Part shown: one piece after another, positions 10,201 to 20,865 of the stretch
How positions within the stretch are numbered: the stretch's first letter is position 1
Layout: each line of letters opens with the position of its first letter
From: an uncultured Planctomycetota bacterium
GTDB taxonomy: Bacteria; Planctomycetota; Phycisphaerae; Phycisphaerales; UBA5793
Assembly (NCBI GenBank): GCA_900696685.1
Contig: CAADHA010000200.1
Span: forward strand, 1 to 57,983
Direction of reading: 5' to 3'
DNA: 57,983 nt
Notes under the pieces: model-generated
The model's database searches: none
Told to the model about the DNA's origin: nothing
Seen by the model: the letters and a program-made list of their open reading frames with translations, nothing else
Position numbers and translations under genes: made by a program

Positions 10201-13200
10201 GAGCCGCGGCGGGCACGTCGAGCATTGACACCAGTTCGCCCACCACCGCGATGTTCTCCGGCGTGCCCACCACCACGAGCGCGTTGAGTTTGGCGTCCGG
10301 GCGTATGAGCAGGCGCGTCATGGGCACGAAGAGGTCGGCCTCGAGCATCTCCTCAGGCCCCCCCCCGCGGCGCGCCACCCGTAGACGTCCCACCTGCTTC
10401 TGCATCGCCTGCGCATCCGCGCCCGTCGCCTGGCCGCGCACCAGCACCGCATCAAGCGTTTCCGCCAGGGCCTCCGCGTCGGCATGCCGCAGGAGCAGGA
10501 CGCGCGGCTCGACCCACTTGGCCGCGATGTCGCTGTCCAGCTTGTCGATCAGCACCTGCACGAGCGCGACGGATGCCTCGCGCCCCGCCACGATGAGCGT
10601 GTTGGTCCGCTCATCCACGGTCATCGCCACGTCTTCGAGCAGCGCCCCGCCGACCTCGGTGGTCGGGCGGCCTTCGATGCGCGTGCCGGGCTGCGTGGCG
10701 AGTTTGCGCCCCTGTGTGAAGAGGTCTTCGGCGATCGACTTCATCATCGACGCCGCGATGTTGCTCAGCGGGAAGAGCCGCACTGTCACCGCCTCCGTGA
10801 CCGGCAGGCGGTCGAAGAGCCGGGCGATCTCTTCGAGCGCCTCGCAGTTGGCCGGCGTGGAACTGATCAGCACGCCATTGACATTGGGCGCAGGCACAAT
10901 GCGGATCGGCTGCGTGAGATCGAGGTCGAGATCGTCCTGCAGCGCGCCGCTGCGATGCACGCTCAGACGGCGCACCTGCTCGCGGATCGCCGCGGCCAGC
11001 GGCGTCTCTGCGTGCTGCTCGGCCGGGCGCAGCAACTCCCGCAGGATCGACGCCACCGCCTCCGCCTCCGCCAGTCGCAACTCGACCAGCCTCACCTGCG
11101 CCTGTGCGAAGTCCGGCGTCGCATCCAGCGCGGCGACGATGGCGAGGATGCGCTCGCGGTCGCCGGGATTGCCGACGATGGCCAGCGCGCGGCGGCCGGG
11201 AAGCACCGTGACCTTGAGCGGCTCGCCGAGAATCCCTGTCGCGCCCTGGCGCTGCTTGTCGAGATCGCGCGATTCGAGGATGCGCTTCATCTCCTCGGGC
11301 GCGACGTTCTCAATGGGCACCACGAAAATCTGCTGCCCGCCGCCGGGACCGAGGCGATCGAGTTCCTCAACCACCCCGACGATCTGCTCGAACAGCCGGG
11401 CCGAGGACGCGACGATGAGGCTGTTGGCGACGCTGTCCACCTCGATGGCCAGGGGCTCGTCGAGCGTACGTGCCGTTGCGGCGAAGGTGGCGCGGATCGC
11501 CTCGGCGACGCGCGGCGCGCTCGCCTTGGCCAGCGACAGCACGCGCACCGTCATGCCTTCCTTGCGCGAGGTCTGCTCGATCGCCCGCGCCAGCGCTTCG
11601 ATCTGCGAGAACTCCTCCTCCTCGGCGCGGACGATGACGGTGTTCGACGCCGAGTCGGCGCTGATGATCACGCTCTTGCGGCCGCCCCGCCGCCCCGCGC
11701 CGCGGCCGGACTCGTCGGCGTACATGCTCGTGAGCGTCGCGGCGCCCTCCGACGCCTTGGCCTCGTTGAGCGGAATGAGCCGCACCGGCGGCAACTGCGC
11801 GAAGTCCGCCACGTCCAGGCTCTCGACGATCGCGCGGATCTTTTCGAGATTGCGCCGCGATGCCGAAACGATGATCGAGTTGGTCAGCGGCTCGGCCGCA
11901 GCGCGGACCACGTCGGTGTCCGCGACGAGGATGCGCGGCTGACCGCCCTCGTCGGGCTGGCCCTCGGCGCCGGGGCTGCGCCGGACCGGCTGGTTGCCCC
12001 CGCGCCGCGGCTCCACCTGCGGGGCGAAAGCCTGGTTGATGGCCGTGCTCACCGACGAGGCGTCGGCGTAGCGCAGCGCGATCACGGTCAGTTGCAGCGT
12101 CGTGTCATACTCCTCGCCGTCCAGCTTGGCGATCAGTTCGCGGATGCCCGGCCACTCGCTCTCCTCCGCGGAGATGACCAGGCTGTTGCTCGCCGGATCG
12201 GGGACGATCGAGACATTCTGCTTGGAAGGAGTGTCGGCTTCGAGCGAGTAGCGGCCGTAGAACACGTCCAGGGCTTCCGCCACCTTCTCCGCCTGCGCGA
12301 ATCGCAGAGGCACGAACTCCGTGGTCCGCACCGTCTGCGCCGGCAGGTCGATCTGCCTGAGCACGGCTTCGATCTCGGTGTGCTGCTCGGCGGTGGCGGC
12401 AATGATGAGGCTGTTGTCGCGCGGCGAGGTGCTCACCGTCGGCGCCGGGTCCGTCGTTGCCGCACCCGGCCGATCGGCACGCTGCGACAGGAGGCTCGAA
12501 AGGGTAAATCGCACGTCCGCCGCCACGATGTGCTTGAGCGGATAGATGCGATACTCCCGCGCGCTGCGCACCGGCGCCTCGTCGAGTTCGGCCACGAAGC
12601 GCGCGATCATCGGCATCGACTCCGGCGCCGCCACGACGATCACGGAGTTGTTGCGGACGTTGGCGGTGATGCGGGCGTCAACTTCGATCGGCTCCGCGCC
12701 CTGCTCGTGCCCGTCGAGCATGAAGCGAGTGACTTCGCCCTGGAGATCCCGGGCCCGGCCGCGCGGAGGCAGGCGAGTGAGGTCGAAGGCGTCGGTGAGC
12801 ACCTGCGCCACTTCGGTCGCCCGCGCGTTGGCAAGCGAAAAGGTCCGGATCGTCTTGACGCTCCCGGCCGGGGGCGCGTCGATCATCCCCAGCACCGCGT
12901 CGATCTCCCCGAAGCGGTCCGCGGGGGCGCTCACGACCAGGCTGTTGGTCCGCGCATCGGCGGTCACGATCACCTGACGGCTCGGGGCCTCGCTGCGCGC
13001 CGGGAACAAGTCGCGCAGCGTCCGCGCAGCATCCAGCGCGCTGCCGTGGTTGAGCGAGAGGAGGCGGAACGTGCGATCGTCTCCTTCCGAGGGCACGTCG
13101 ATGCTCGCGAGAAGATCGCGGATGACGGCCATCTGCTCGGGCGAGGCGGAGACAACGATCTTGCCCGAAACGTCGGAGGGCGTCATCGTGATGCCGGGGC

Positions 13201-16200
13201 TGGCCAGGCTGGCGGCGCGGGCGCGGTCGTTGAAGAACCGCATGAGGCTCTGCGCGACGTCGCTGGGCCGCGCATGGCTGACGGTCAGAATCTCGATTTC
13301 CTGGCCCGGTCTCTTCGAGGCCTGATCGAGTTCGGACACGAATCCCGCGATTCCGTCCAGTTCCGATTCCCGCCCCGAGACGACAAGCAGGCGGTTGGCG
13401 ACGTCGGCGATGATCTTCACCTCGTCGGGATCGGGCGGATAGTACCACCAGACGTTCTGCGCGGAGGCGCCATAAGACTCTCGCGCGGCGCGGCTGATGA
13501 TGTCCACGTCGCCGTGCTCGATGCGCAGGATTCGCACCGATCGCGCGGCCGCCACGTCCGCGGGCGCGTCGAGCGCGCGGATGACGTTCTCGATGAGTTC
13601 GAAGTTCTCGCCCGTGCCGCTGACCACGAGGGAGTTGGTGCGGCGATCGGCCTGGATGCTGATCTTGCCGCGAACGTCGGAGCGGCCGCCCCAGCGCCCG
13701 AAGGATTCGTCGTAGGTGAGTTCCCACCCCATGCTCGACACGAGGCGCGAAACGTCTTCGGCCTTGGCGAACTTGAGGGGGATGATCTCGTACTTGAGGT
13801 CCTGTGCGGCGCTGGGCGCATCGAATGTGCGCAGGAGATGCTCGATCTCGCCGAAGTCCTCGTCGCTCGCCGCGACGAAGACCGTGCCGGACCGTTGATC
13901 GCCGACGACGCTGATGCGCCGCGGCGGGCGGGGCTGGCCCGGCCGCTGCGTGAGCCGGGCGCGATCTTCAAAGAACTGCGCCAGCGCCTGGGCCGCACGC
14001 TGCGCGTCGGCCCGTTCGAGTTTCACCGTGCGGACCGGAAGTTCCTTGGTCTCAAAGCGGTCCACTTCCTTCACCACGTCGCGGATCGCGGCCAGGTCTT
14101 CCTCTGCGGCGCGCACCAGCAGCAGTTGCGAGGGATCGTCGGGTACGAGCGTGATGCGCTCGCGGCGCGCCGGGTCGCCTCCGATGAGCACTTGTTCGAT
14201 GATGGTCTTGAGGCGGCTGGGCGCGGCGCTGCGCGTCTCGATCATCGTGAGGGGCGGGGCGTCTTCGATGGGCGTGAAGCGATGCATCGCCGTGATCACG
14301 CGCGCGATGACCTCGAAGTCCACGTCATTGGCGCTGACGATCACGCCGCCTCCCTGCTGGTCAGGGATGACCGCGACTTCGCCCGTCAGGCCGCCGGGGC
14401 TGCCCGGCCCGCGGCGCCGCATCTGCGCCAGCAGGCCGTTCACGACGGTGGCGACCTGGTTCGCGTTGGATCGCTCGTCGAGCGCGACGTACCGGATCTC
14501 CTCGGGCCGCCCCGGAACCTGCGACTGAATCTGCTCGGCAAGTTGTGCCAGGCGCCGAGTGGCCTGCGGCGTGCCGACGATGATGAGGCTGTTGGTCGCC
14601 TCGTCGACGGCGATGATGATGTCAGGTTCCTCTTCCGGCGGCGCAAGGAGATCGATGTCGCAGGAGAGGAACAGAGAGGTGAACAGCGGCATCAATCGAT
14701 CAAGAGACACCGAGGCCGCCTGCGTCATCGCATCAGGACGTTGAAAGATCGAGGGGTCCAGCGCTGCGAGGTCCGCGCCGAGCGAAGCGCCCTGGGCGCC
14801 GTCGCCGCTCTCGCGTTTCTCGTCCGCGGAGGAGGCGCCTTCCGCTTCCTTCTGCCGGCGGATGAGTTCATCGACGCTGATGACCTCGACGCGCGCGGCG
14901 CCGCGCTGCTCGAGCAGGCGCCGGAGCATCTCGGCCGTCTGCGCCGCGTCCGCCCTCGAGCGGTCAATCGGGATCATCCGCACTTCGCGCGACGCAGTGA
15001 GCGTCGCGGCTTCAAGGTCGTTCACCAGGCGCTCGATCACGGCGAACTGCTCCGCCGTGGCGCGGACGATCAGGCAGTTGCTTCCGGCGTCAACGCGGAT
15101 GACCGGCGGCGGGTCGCTCCCCGCGTCCTTCTCGTCGCCGAGCACGGCCTGGAGACTGGTCGCGACGTCCTGGGCGGCCGCGTTGAGCAGCGGCAGAATG
15201 CGCACGGAGCGGCGCGAACCGCCGGCGATCTGCTGCGCATCAACATCAAGTTGCCGCACCATCTCCTCCGCGAGGTTCAGCACCGACGCCGGCGCGCTGA
15301 CGATGACGGCGTTGAGCCGCGGTTCGGCCGCGACACGCACGTCAGGCCCGAGGTCGGGCAGTTGCCAGCCTCGGCGCAGGAAGTCGAATCGCATCCACTG
15401 GTCCATCTGCTCGCCGCGCAGCAGTTGGCCGACCATCGGCGCCACGCGCTCCGCGGACGCATTGCGAAGGAAAATGGTGCGCACCTGGGGCTGGTCGGCC
15501 CCCTGGCCCGAATCGAGGCTCTCGATCAGCGACTCGATGTCGCCCATCTGCGCAGTCCCTGCGGCGACGACGATCGAGTTCGTCGATTCTTCGGCCGTCA
15601 CGCTCGCGGTCCTGCCCGGCGCCGCGCCGCGGGCCGCGAGCAGAGTCTGGATCGCGCCGGCCACGTTGCCTGCCTTCGCCTGCGCCAGGTTGAAGACCCG
15701 CAGTTCCACCGTCTCGTCGCTGTTGCGAGGCTGATCGAACTCGCGGAGAATCGCCTGGATGACCTGGTGCTGCGCGGACTGCGCGGCGATGAGCAGGGAG
15801 TTGGTTGCCTCGACGACTTCGATGATCGGCGCCGGCCCGATCGCGCCGCCCTGGAAGGACTTCGACGCGGCGACGAGGTCGGCAAGGAAGGACGCCGCGC
15901 GCGATGCCCCGACGTGCTGGAGCGCCACGAGCCGCGCCTCACGCCCCGTCCCCAGCGTCTGCTGCAACTGCGTCAGTATCGCCGTGTAGCGCAACATGGC
16001 CGGCGCTTCGGCCACGAGATAGAGCACGCCCGCGCCGGCGTCGTGATCGACGTTCACTTCCGTCAGCGCCGCATCGGCCTCCCGCTGCTGCGCATAGATC
16101 TCGTTGGCGCGCGTGACGACTTGATCCGCATCGGCGCCCGCGACGCTCACGACGCGAAACTGCACGTCGCGCGCGCGCCGGTCGTCCAGCGACCGGATGA

Positions 16201-17963
16201 TCGACTCGAGCACGGGCATCTGCCCCGGCACCGCCGCGAGAAGGATGAAGTCGAGCGCATCGACGGGCGTGATCTCGGGCGCAACCCAGGGCGACCCGTC
16301 CGACGGCATGAGCATCTGGGCGGCGAGTGTGCGCAACGGGCCGGCGATGCGCCCCGCCTGACCCGGAGAGACCGCCACCTGCCGCGTCTCTCGCTCGATC
16401 GGCAGCGCCGACTCGACGGTCGCAAGCAGCGCCTGCCAGCGATCGATCGCCTCGCGCCGGCCGATGAGCGTGATCGCGTTGGATTCGGGATCGCGCTCGA
16501 TCTCGATGATTCTCCTGGGATCCGGGTCGGGTGCGCCGATCTCCCGCTCATAGAGCACCCCGACGCGGCGCAGCACATCATCCGCGTCACCTCGCGCGAG
16601 GCGAATGATGCGCACCTCGCGCGGGCGGTCGCCGGGCTCGACGTCGAGCGTCTGCGCCAAGGCGCGCACCTGCTCGACGTCGCCGACCGGTCCGGCGAGG
16701 ATGAGCGAGCGGCCGTCGGGCGAGGGCAGAACGTTGACCAGACGCGCCTGCCGCGGCGTCATCAGCGCGCGCAGCGCCTGCTGCACGCTGACGGGCGAAG
16801 CGAAGTTGAGCGGCACAACAGAAGCGGTGCGCACGAAATTGACCGGGTCGGCGCCGCCCCCGTCCACTTCCTTGAGCAGGTCCACTGCACGCTCGATCGC
16901 GGTCACCGGGCCGACGATTGTGATCCGATTCGATTCAGCCAGGGGGAGGACGACGGGTTTCTGTTCGTTGCGCAAGGGACGGAAGAGCTCGTTGAGGTGA
17001 TTGGCGGCCTCGTCGCTGGAGATGCGCCCGAGCATCACCGTCGTCATGTCGGTGCCGTCGCTGCCCTGGCGCCCCTCGACGTCGAGCATCGCGATCATGC
17101 TTTCGAGCGTGTCGAGCCGCCCCACGGGACCTTTGGCGATGATCGTGTTCGTGCGCGTGTCCGGCTGGATGCGCAGGCCCGCGAGGTCGTCCTCCTCGAG
17201 CTTGACCTGCTGTCCCTGCTGGTTGATCACGTACTTGACCACGCGCTCACTCATGAGCACCTTGAGCGTGTCCACGAGAGCGGAGGCCTGGGCGTGCGCG
17301 ATGGGGAAGATGCGGACCTGGTCCTGGTAGTCGCCCGCGCTGTCGAGGGCGTTGATGATCGTCTGGAGGCGGCGCACCTGGCCGGCGGTCTCCGTGATGA
17401 GCAGCGCGTTCTGCTGCGGCAGGGGCGTGATCCCGCCGTATGCTCCCACCAGCGACTTGAGGCGCTCCGAGAGTTCGTTGGCGGTGATGTTCTCGAGCGG
17501 AATCAGAACGGTAAGGAGTTGCTCGTCCGTCACTTCGCCCGGGATCGTGCCGGCGAGATAGGTCGGGCCGGGATTCGTCTTGTCGAACGTGCCGAGATAG
17601 AGGAACGATCCTTCGCGCGCGAGTGTCACGCCCTTGGTCTGAAGGATGATGTTGAGGATACGCAGCGCCTCGGAATACGTGTACGACTGGGGAGCGAAGT
17701 AGGTCAGCGCGCCCTTGGGCGGCTCGACCCGCGCGATGACCGGCAGGCCGACGGCGCGGCTGAAGAAGTCGATCACGTCGCTGTAGGGCGCATCCTTGAA
17801 GTTGAAGTGCACGACCGGCTCGGCGGGGGGGGGCCGCCGCGAGCGGGGCGGATTCGCCGGACGTTGACGCGGCTTCATCCTGTGCAAGCACCGGCCAGCC
17901 GAGTCCCAGCGACGTTGCCGCCGCGATGAAGAGCACGCCCGATCCCACGCTCCATTGCCGCAT
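7247..17963 (-). CDS. gspD: Giant GspD-type secretin with about 37 N-domain repeats (one-base frameshift near N-terminus)
   Basis: Outer-membrane secretin of a type II secretion/type IV pilus-like machine, about 3,570 residues against 650-750 usually. Order: signal peptide (MRQWSVGSGVLFIAAATSLG, cleavage near VLAQ); an N0-like domain (about 17815-17590) starting VVHFNFKDAPYSDVIDFF; about 37 N1/NolW-like repeats (about 17515-8110); and a C-terminal secretin domain (about 8107-7290) with VLISVMLAEV, a LEVLSRPQILV strand, VKDGQTVVIGGL and FFGDIPIIGLPF. Signal peptide and N0 domain are in different frames. The switch falls in the 9-base G/C run at 17825-17833; eight bases would join them. The ATG at 17961-17963 is supported by GAAGGAG ten bases upstream and by the signal peptide. 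Downstream it overlaps the lipoprotein gene by 4 bases. Confidence 0.9.
8110..17515 (-). repeat. Array of about 37 diverged N1/NolW-like protein repeats in gspD
   Basis: Each unit is about 84 codons (about 250 bases). Its core reads (A/V)D-x2-(T)NS(L/I)(I/V)V, then a helix such as x4-E-x2-I-x2-(L/I)(I/V)-x2-LD. Clear copies include ADARTNSLVVSAP, VDEATNSLIIVG, ADERTNSLIVTT, ADARTNSLLVTAG, TDSRTNSLLVTAS, ADPATNSLIVAAS, PDLRTNSIVVSAP and VDPRTNSLIVSGT. By eye I count 37 cores. Copies near the secretin domain keep the TNSLIV core best. Several N-terminal copies are degenerate, for example DALDFILLAAV and QQGGGVIVSAN. One unit near 14600-15000 carries a long low-complexity insertion. The copies differ at protein and DNA level, so this is an old expansion and not a recent tandem duplication. 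Confidence 0.85.
17825..17833. other. Nine-base G/C homopolymer at the gspD frame break
   Basis: Plus strand G9, minus strand C9. Reading from the ATG at 17963, codons up to this run give a secretory leader, but after the run the frame yields an Arg/Gln-rich shadow. The neighbouring frame yields the conserved N0 domain from PAEPVVHFNF. Loss of one base from the run would fuse the two. This is either a sequencing or assembly error, a slippage (phase-variation) site or an authentic frameshift. Confidence 0.8.
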
Positions 17964-17973
17964 GTCTCATCCA

Positions 17974-17980
17974 CTCCTTC
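17974..17980 (-). promoter_or_regulatory. Ribosome-binding site that decides the gspD start
   Basis: GAAGGAG on the minus strand lies ten bases before the ATG at 17961-17963. Together with the signal peptide it fixes the true gspD start. The alternative upstream start in the N0 frame, near 18040, gives an Arg-rich leader with no export signal. Confidence 0.7.
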
Positions 17981-18145
17981 CGTCAGCCGGTCCATTGGTG
18001 CCGCCTGTGATTCCGGGCGGGCCGCGATGTGAGGACGCAAGCGGCCACAGACGCATCAATCTCCTGATCCCTCGGTCTCCCGATCCCTCGGCGCCTCGTT
18101 CCTATGGCGCCTCGACGCCATCGTGCCGCTCCGCACCCTGACAGT

Positions 18146-19111
18146 CTACTGATTCAACGGCCTCCGGTCGCCCAGGCTCTGTCCGATTTCGATGGTGTAC
18201 TGTGCCCCGTCAATGGCAAGAATGGCCCGGTCGTCGCTGATCTCCTCAATCTGTGCTTCGAGCAGGCGGTCTCCTGATCGCAGTTGTCTTGACTCGCTGG
18301 TCCTGCTGTTTCGCACCCAGAGTTCAGCCGTGCCGTTGATCCGCGCGATGCCGGTCACGATCCAGTCTCCCCAGGGAACGGGCGGGGGCCTGTTCTCGGC
18401 GATTTCGGGCCTGACCTCCGGCCTGACGGGCAGAGGCGTCGGCGGCGAAGCAGGCGGTGCGCGGAACATGTTCTTGTCCGCCAGCGCCGCGAAGAGCGTC
18501 CCGCGCGTCACGTCTGGATCGGGCAGGGTCTGCGCCTCGGTCCCCGGCAGGATGAGCGTTGTGAGCGAGATTGACAGGTCCACGACTTCGCCGGCGCGCC
18601 GCGGCCGCAGTGTGACTCGCTCGAGGCGCTTGACGTACGGCTCATCGCTGATGATCTCCAAGGCGCGCACGACCTGGGCAAGCGTTCCCTGGCCGCTGAA
18701 CTCGGCGCTGACGGCAAGGAAGTCCGGCTGACGCTGAAGCGCCTTCCACGCCGCTTCTTTCGCGAAGGCGCTGGCCGCAGGCGTGCCGATCTCGCGCACC
18801 GGCGCCGTGGAGACGCGCAGGTCGCTCAGCCCCGCTCCATGACCGATGGTGTTGAGCCGGCCGCGGAGAGTGCTGACGGCCTCTTCGGCGCTTCCCCCAA
18901 GCGTGCGTGCCGCGGCGTCGCGCTGCCGGCGCTTCTGGGCGGTCTCGGCGCCGAGCGTCTTCTCGCGGTCGGCGATCTCCCTGCTCACGCGCTCGATGCG
19001 GGTCAGCAGGGCAGCGCGAGGGGTGAAGTAGGCGCTGGACGCCACGCGCCACAGGAGCAGCGCGGCGCCAATGCCGACCACGGAAAGGATGATGATGCGC
19101 GTTCGATTCAT
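18146..19111 (-). CDS. PilO/GspM-like protein fused to a PilP/GspC-like domain
   Basis: 321 residues, inner-membrane assembly component. One N-terminal transmembrane helix (residues about 6-25), then a coiled-coil stretch rich in Arg, Glu and Ala (about 35-85), a PilO/GspM-like periplasmic domain (about 85-190), a Pro-rich linker (about 218-245) and a C-terminal beta domain. The last has the pattern of PilP/GspC HR domains: WIVTGIARINGTAELWV, then SGDRLLEAQIEEI and AILAIDGAQYTIEIG. GspC/PilP normally contacts the secretin N0 domain, so this fusion would link platform and secretin in one protein, and a separate gspC is indeed missing here. The start overlaps the gspL stop by 4 bases (19108-19111). 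182 bases separate its stop from the gspD start. The fold assignment is from pattern, not a search. Confidence 0.75.
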   Translation of the reverse strand: MNRTRIIILSVVGIGAALLLWRVASSAYFTPRAALLTRIERVSREIADREKTLGAETAQKRRQRDAAARTLGGSAEEAVSTLRGRLNTIGHGAGLSDLRVSTAPVREIGTPAASAFAKEAAWKALQRQPDFLAVSAEFSGQGTLAQVVRALEIISDEPYVKRLERVTLRPRRAGEVVDLSISLTTLILPGTEAQTLPDPDVTRGTLFAALADKNMFRAPPASPPTPLPVRPEVRPEIAENRPPPVPWGDWIVTGIARINGTAELWVRNSRTSESRQLRSGDRLLEAQIEEISDDRAILAIDGAQYTIEIGQSLGDRRPLNQ

Positions 19112-20862
19112 CCGCCGCCCCCCCCACCAGGAGTCGAGGGATCGCGCGAGCGACGGCGGCGCCCGCCCCCCGGAGCCGTGTTCGCAGGCTGCTCTCCGCC
19201 CGCCGGCGCTGCCTCGGTCGCGGATTCAGCCGGGCTGCCGCTCTGAGGAGCGCTCTCCTCGCGGCCGCCGAACTCGAAGGGGCCGGAGGTCGAGTCGATT
19301 GCGCCCTCGGCTCCTGCCGGCGCCACGACGTCAATCTCGCGCGCGTGCGGACGATCCGCGCCGCCTTCGTAGGGCGTGCCGCGAGTCGTTCTCAGTCGCA
19401 GGTTGAACGCCTCGGTGTAGGTCTTGTCGTTGGAAGAGGTGTCCGTCCCGATCGGCGTGGTCTCATAGGTTTCGTCATTGACGAAGGCGGAGCGAATGGC
19501 GTCGGCAATCGGCCGGCTGATCGCGGCGCCGTTGAACTGGAGCGAAGCGAACGAAGGCGCAGCGGTCCACTGCCCCTCGCGCCATCGGCGAGCACCTTCG
19601 GTCATCGATGCGGAGAATGAGCCGAGGATCGCCTGGTCCGTCGGGGGCAGATGATCGGAGACGTAGGCGAGATGTTCGAGCCAGTTGAACTGCACTTTCT
19701 CCCATCGTTCGAGATGTTCGAGTCGCAGGCGGTTGCGTTCGTGCTCAAGGTACGCGGGGAGGAGGCTTCTCGACTGCTCCTGGAGCGAGGCAAGGCGGGC
19801 CTCGAGACGCCGCAGGTGCTGGTTGCCGATCGTCCAGACCGCGCCGAGCACGACGATGGCCGCGGCGACGCCGCCAAGGGCGCGCTGTCGCGTGCGCGCC
19901 GCGACATCGGGCGCCTTCTTAGGATGCACGAAGTTGACGCCGTCCAGCGCCTCGACCTGCTCCAGGCCGACGCCCACGAGCGGCCAGAGGCAGTCGAGCG
20001 TCGCCGCCTTTCCGGTCACTTTCGGATGACTGAAGAACACCTCGGTCGTCCGCCCCAGCGAGGCCCGCACCTCCTCCGCAACCGCGCCCGCAAGCCCGTC
20101 CGGACCCATGACAATCACGTGCTGGAGGTCGGGGGATTCTTCCGTCGCGCGGAAACTCATCCAGGAGCGCTTGGCTTCGGTGGCCAATCGCCGCGCCTCC
20201 TCGTGCCGATCGACTTCTTCGGACGCGGAGACGACTTCGGCGGCGCGCGCATAGCGGACCACGCCCTCGGACACGACGACAATCTCGACTTCACCGAAGC
20301 GCCGCAGGTCAACGGCGAGCAGCGATCCGGCGCAGCCGCGAGAGAACTCCGCGGCGAGCGCAGCCGTCGCCAGAGGGCGCAGGGCGATGCGGATCATCTT
20401 CAGATGGCCGAATCGTGCAAGCGCCTTGTAGCGGTCGATGAGTTCGTGGCGCACGGCGGCCGCCACGACGTGCGAGCGCCCCTGCTGTTGTGACACGACG
20501 GCGTAGTCAATGATCGAACCGTCGGCGGGAAAGGGCAGTTGGCCGGCCATCTTCAGCGCCACCATGCCGGGCAACTCGTCCGTCCGCGTCGAGGGCAGTT
20601 CGAGGTGCTTCAGCCCCACCGACTGGCGAGGAACCAGGAACACCACCGGCCATCGCCCGATGCCGTGCTCCTCCAGCGTCCGCCTTATCCACTTGCCGAG
20701 CCACTCATCATCCCCCGATTCGATGTCCGATGGAAGATCCACGCACACCCGTGCGCCGACGCGCACCGCCTGGCCGGCCAGAGTGATCAGCACGGCGCTG
20801 AACTGTTCGTTCGAAAGGTCGATCACCACGAACCGAGAACCGCGCCTGGGCAGCGTGAGCAT
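19108..20862 (-). CDS. gspL: GspL-like platform protein (PilM-like actin fold plus PilN-like segment)
   Basis: 584 residues. Residues 1 to about 310 resemble the actin/ASKHA-like PilM/GspL cytoplasmic domain: FVVIDLSNEQFSAVLI at the start, VVFLVPRQSVGLKHLELP, and VAAAVRHELIDRYKALA. One transmembrane helix follows at about 330-350 (GGVAAAIVVLGAVWTIGN), then a coiled coil (LRRLEARLASLQEQS) and a PilN-like periplasmic domain. The tail is long and low-complexity, rich in Gly, Pro, Ser, Glu and Arg. In T2SS, GspL recruits the GspE ATPase, and in pili PilM-PilN do the same job. The ATG lies 3 bases after the gspK stop and the stop overlaps the next gene by 4 bases. Confidence 0.82.
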   Translation of the reverse strand: MLTLPRRGSRFVVIDLSNEQFSAVLITLAGQAVRVGARVCVDLPSDIESGDDEWLGKWIRRTLEEHGIGRWPVVFLVPRQSVGLKHLELPSTRTDELPGMVALKMAGQLPFPADGSIIDYAVVSQQQGRSHVVAAAVRHELIDRYKALARFGHLKMIRIALRPLATAALAAEFSRGCAGSLLAVDLRRFGEVEIVVVSEGVVRYARAAEVVSASEEVDRHEEARRLATEAKRSWMSFRATEESPDLQHVIVMGPDGLAGAVAEEVRASLGRTTEVFFSHPKVTGKAATLDCLWPLVGVGLEQVEALDGVNFVHPKKAPDVAARTRQRALGGVAAAIVVLGAVWTIGNQHLRRLEARLASLQEQSRSLLPAYLEHERNRLRLEHLERWEKVQFNWLEHLAYVSDHLPPTDQAILGSFSASMTEGARRWREGQWTAAPSFASLQFNGAAISRPIADAIRSAFVNDETYETTPIGTDTSSNDKTYTEAFNLRLRTTRGTPYEGGADRPHAREIDVVAPAGAEGAIDSTSGPFEFGGREESAPQSGSPAESATEAAPAGGEQPANTAPGGGRRRRSRDPSTPGGGGGG

Positions 20863-20865
20863 GGC

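Noticed and set aside
8225..10228. A second long plus-strand frame opposite gspD.
   Set aside because: Same reason: antisense shadow of the repeat array, with repeated LRR-like noise but no real domain.
8110..17515. A CRISPR-like or DNA-level tandem repeat in gspD.
   Set aside because: The repeats are conserved only at protein level, vary in length and are not separated by unique spacers.
10484..17929. A 2,481-codon open frame on the plus strand opposite the secretin gene.
   Set aside because: His/Arg/Asp-rich repetitive translation caused by reading the opposite strand of the N-domain repeats; no start signal or family match.
18066..18098. A short direct repeat of GATCCCTCGG between gspM and gspD.
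   Set aside because: Only two copies of ten bases in GC-rich DNA; not distinguishable from chance and no mobile element ends seen.
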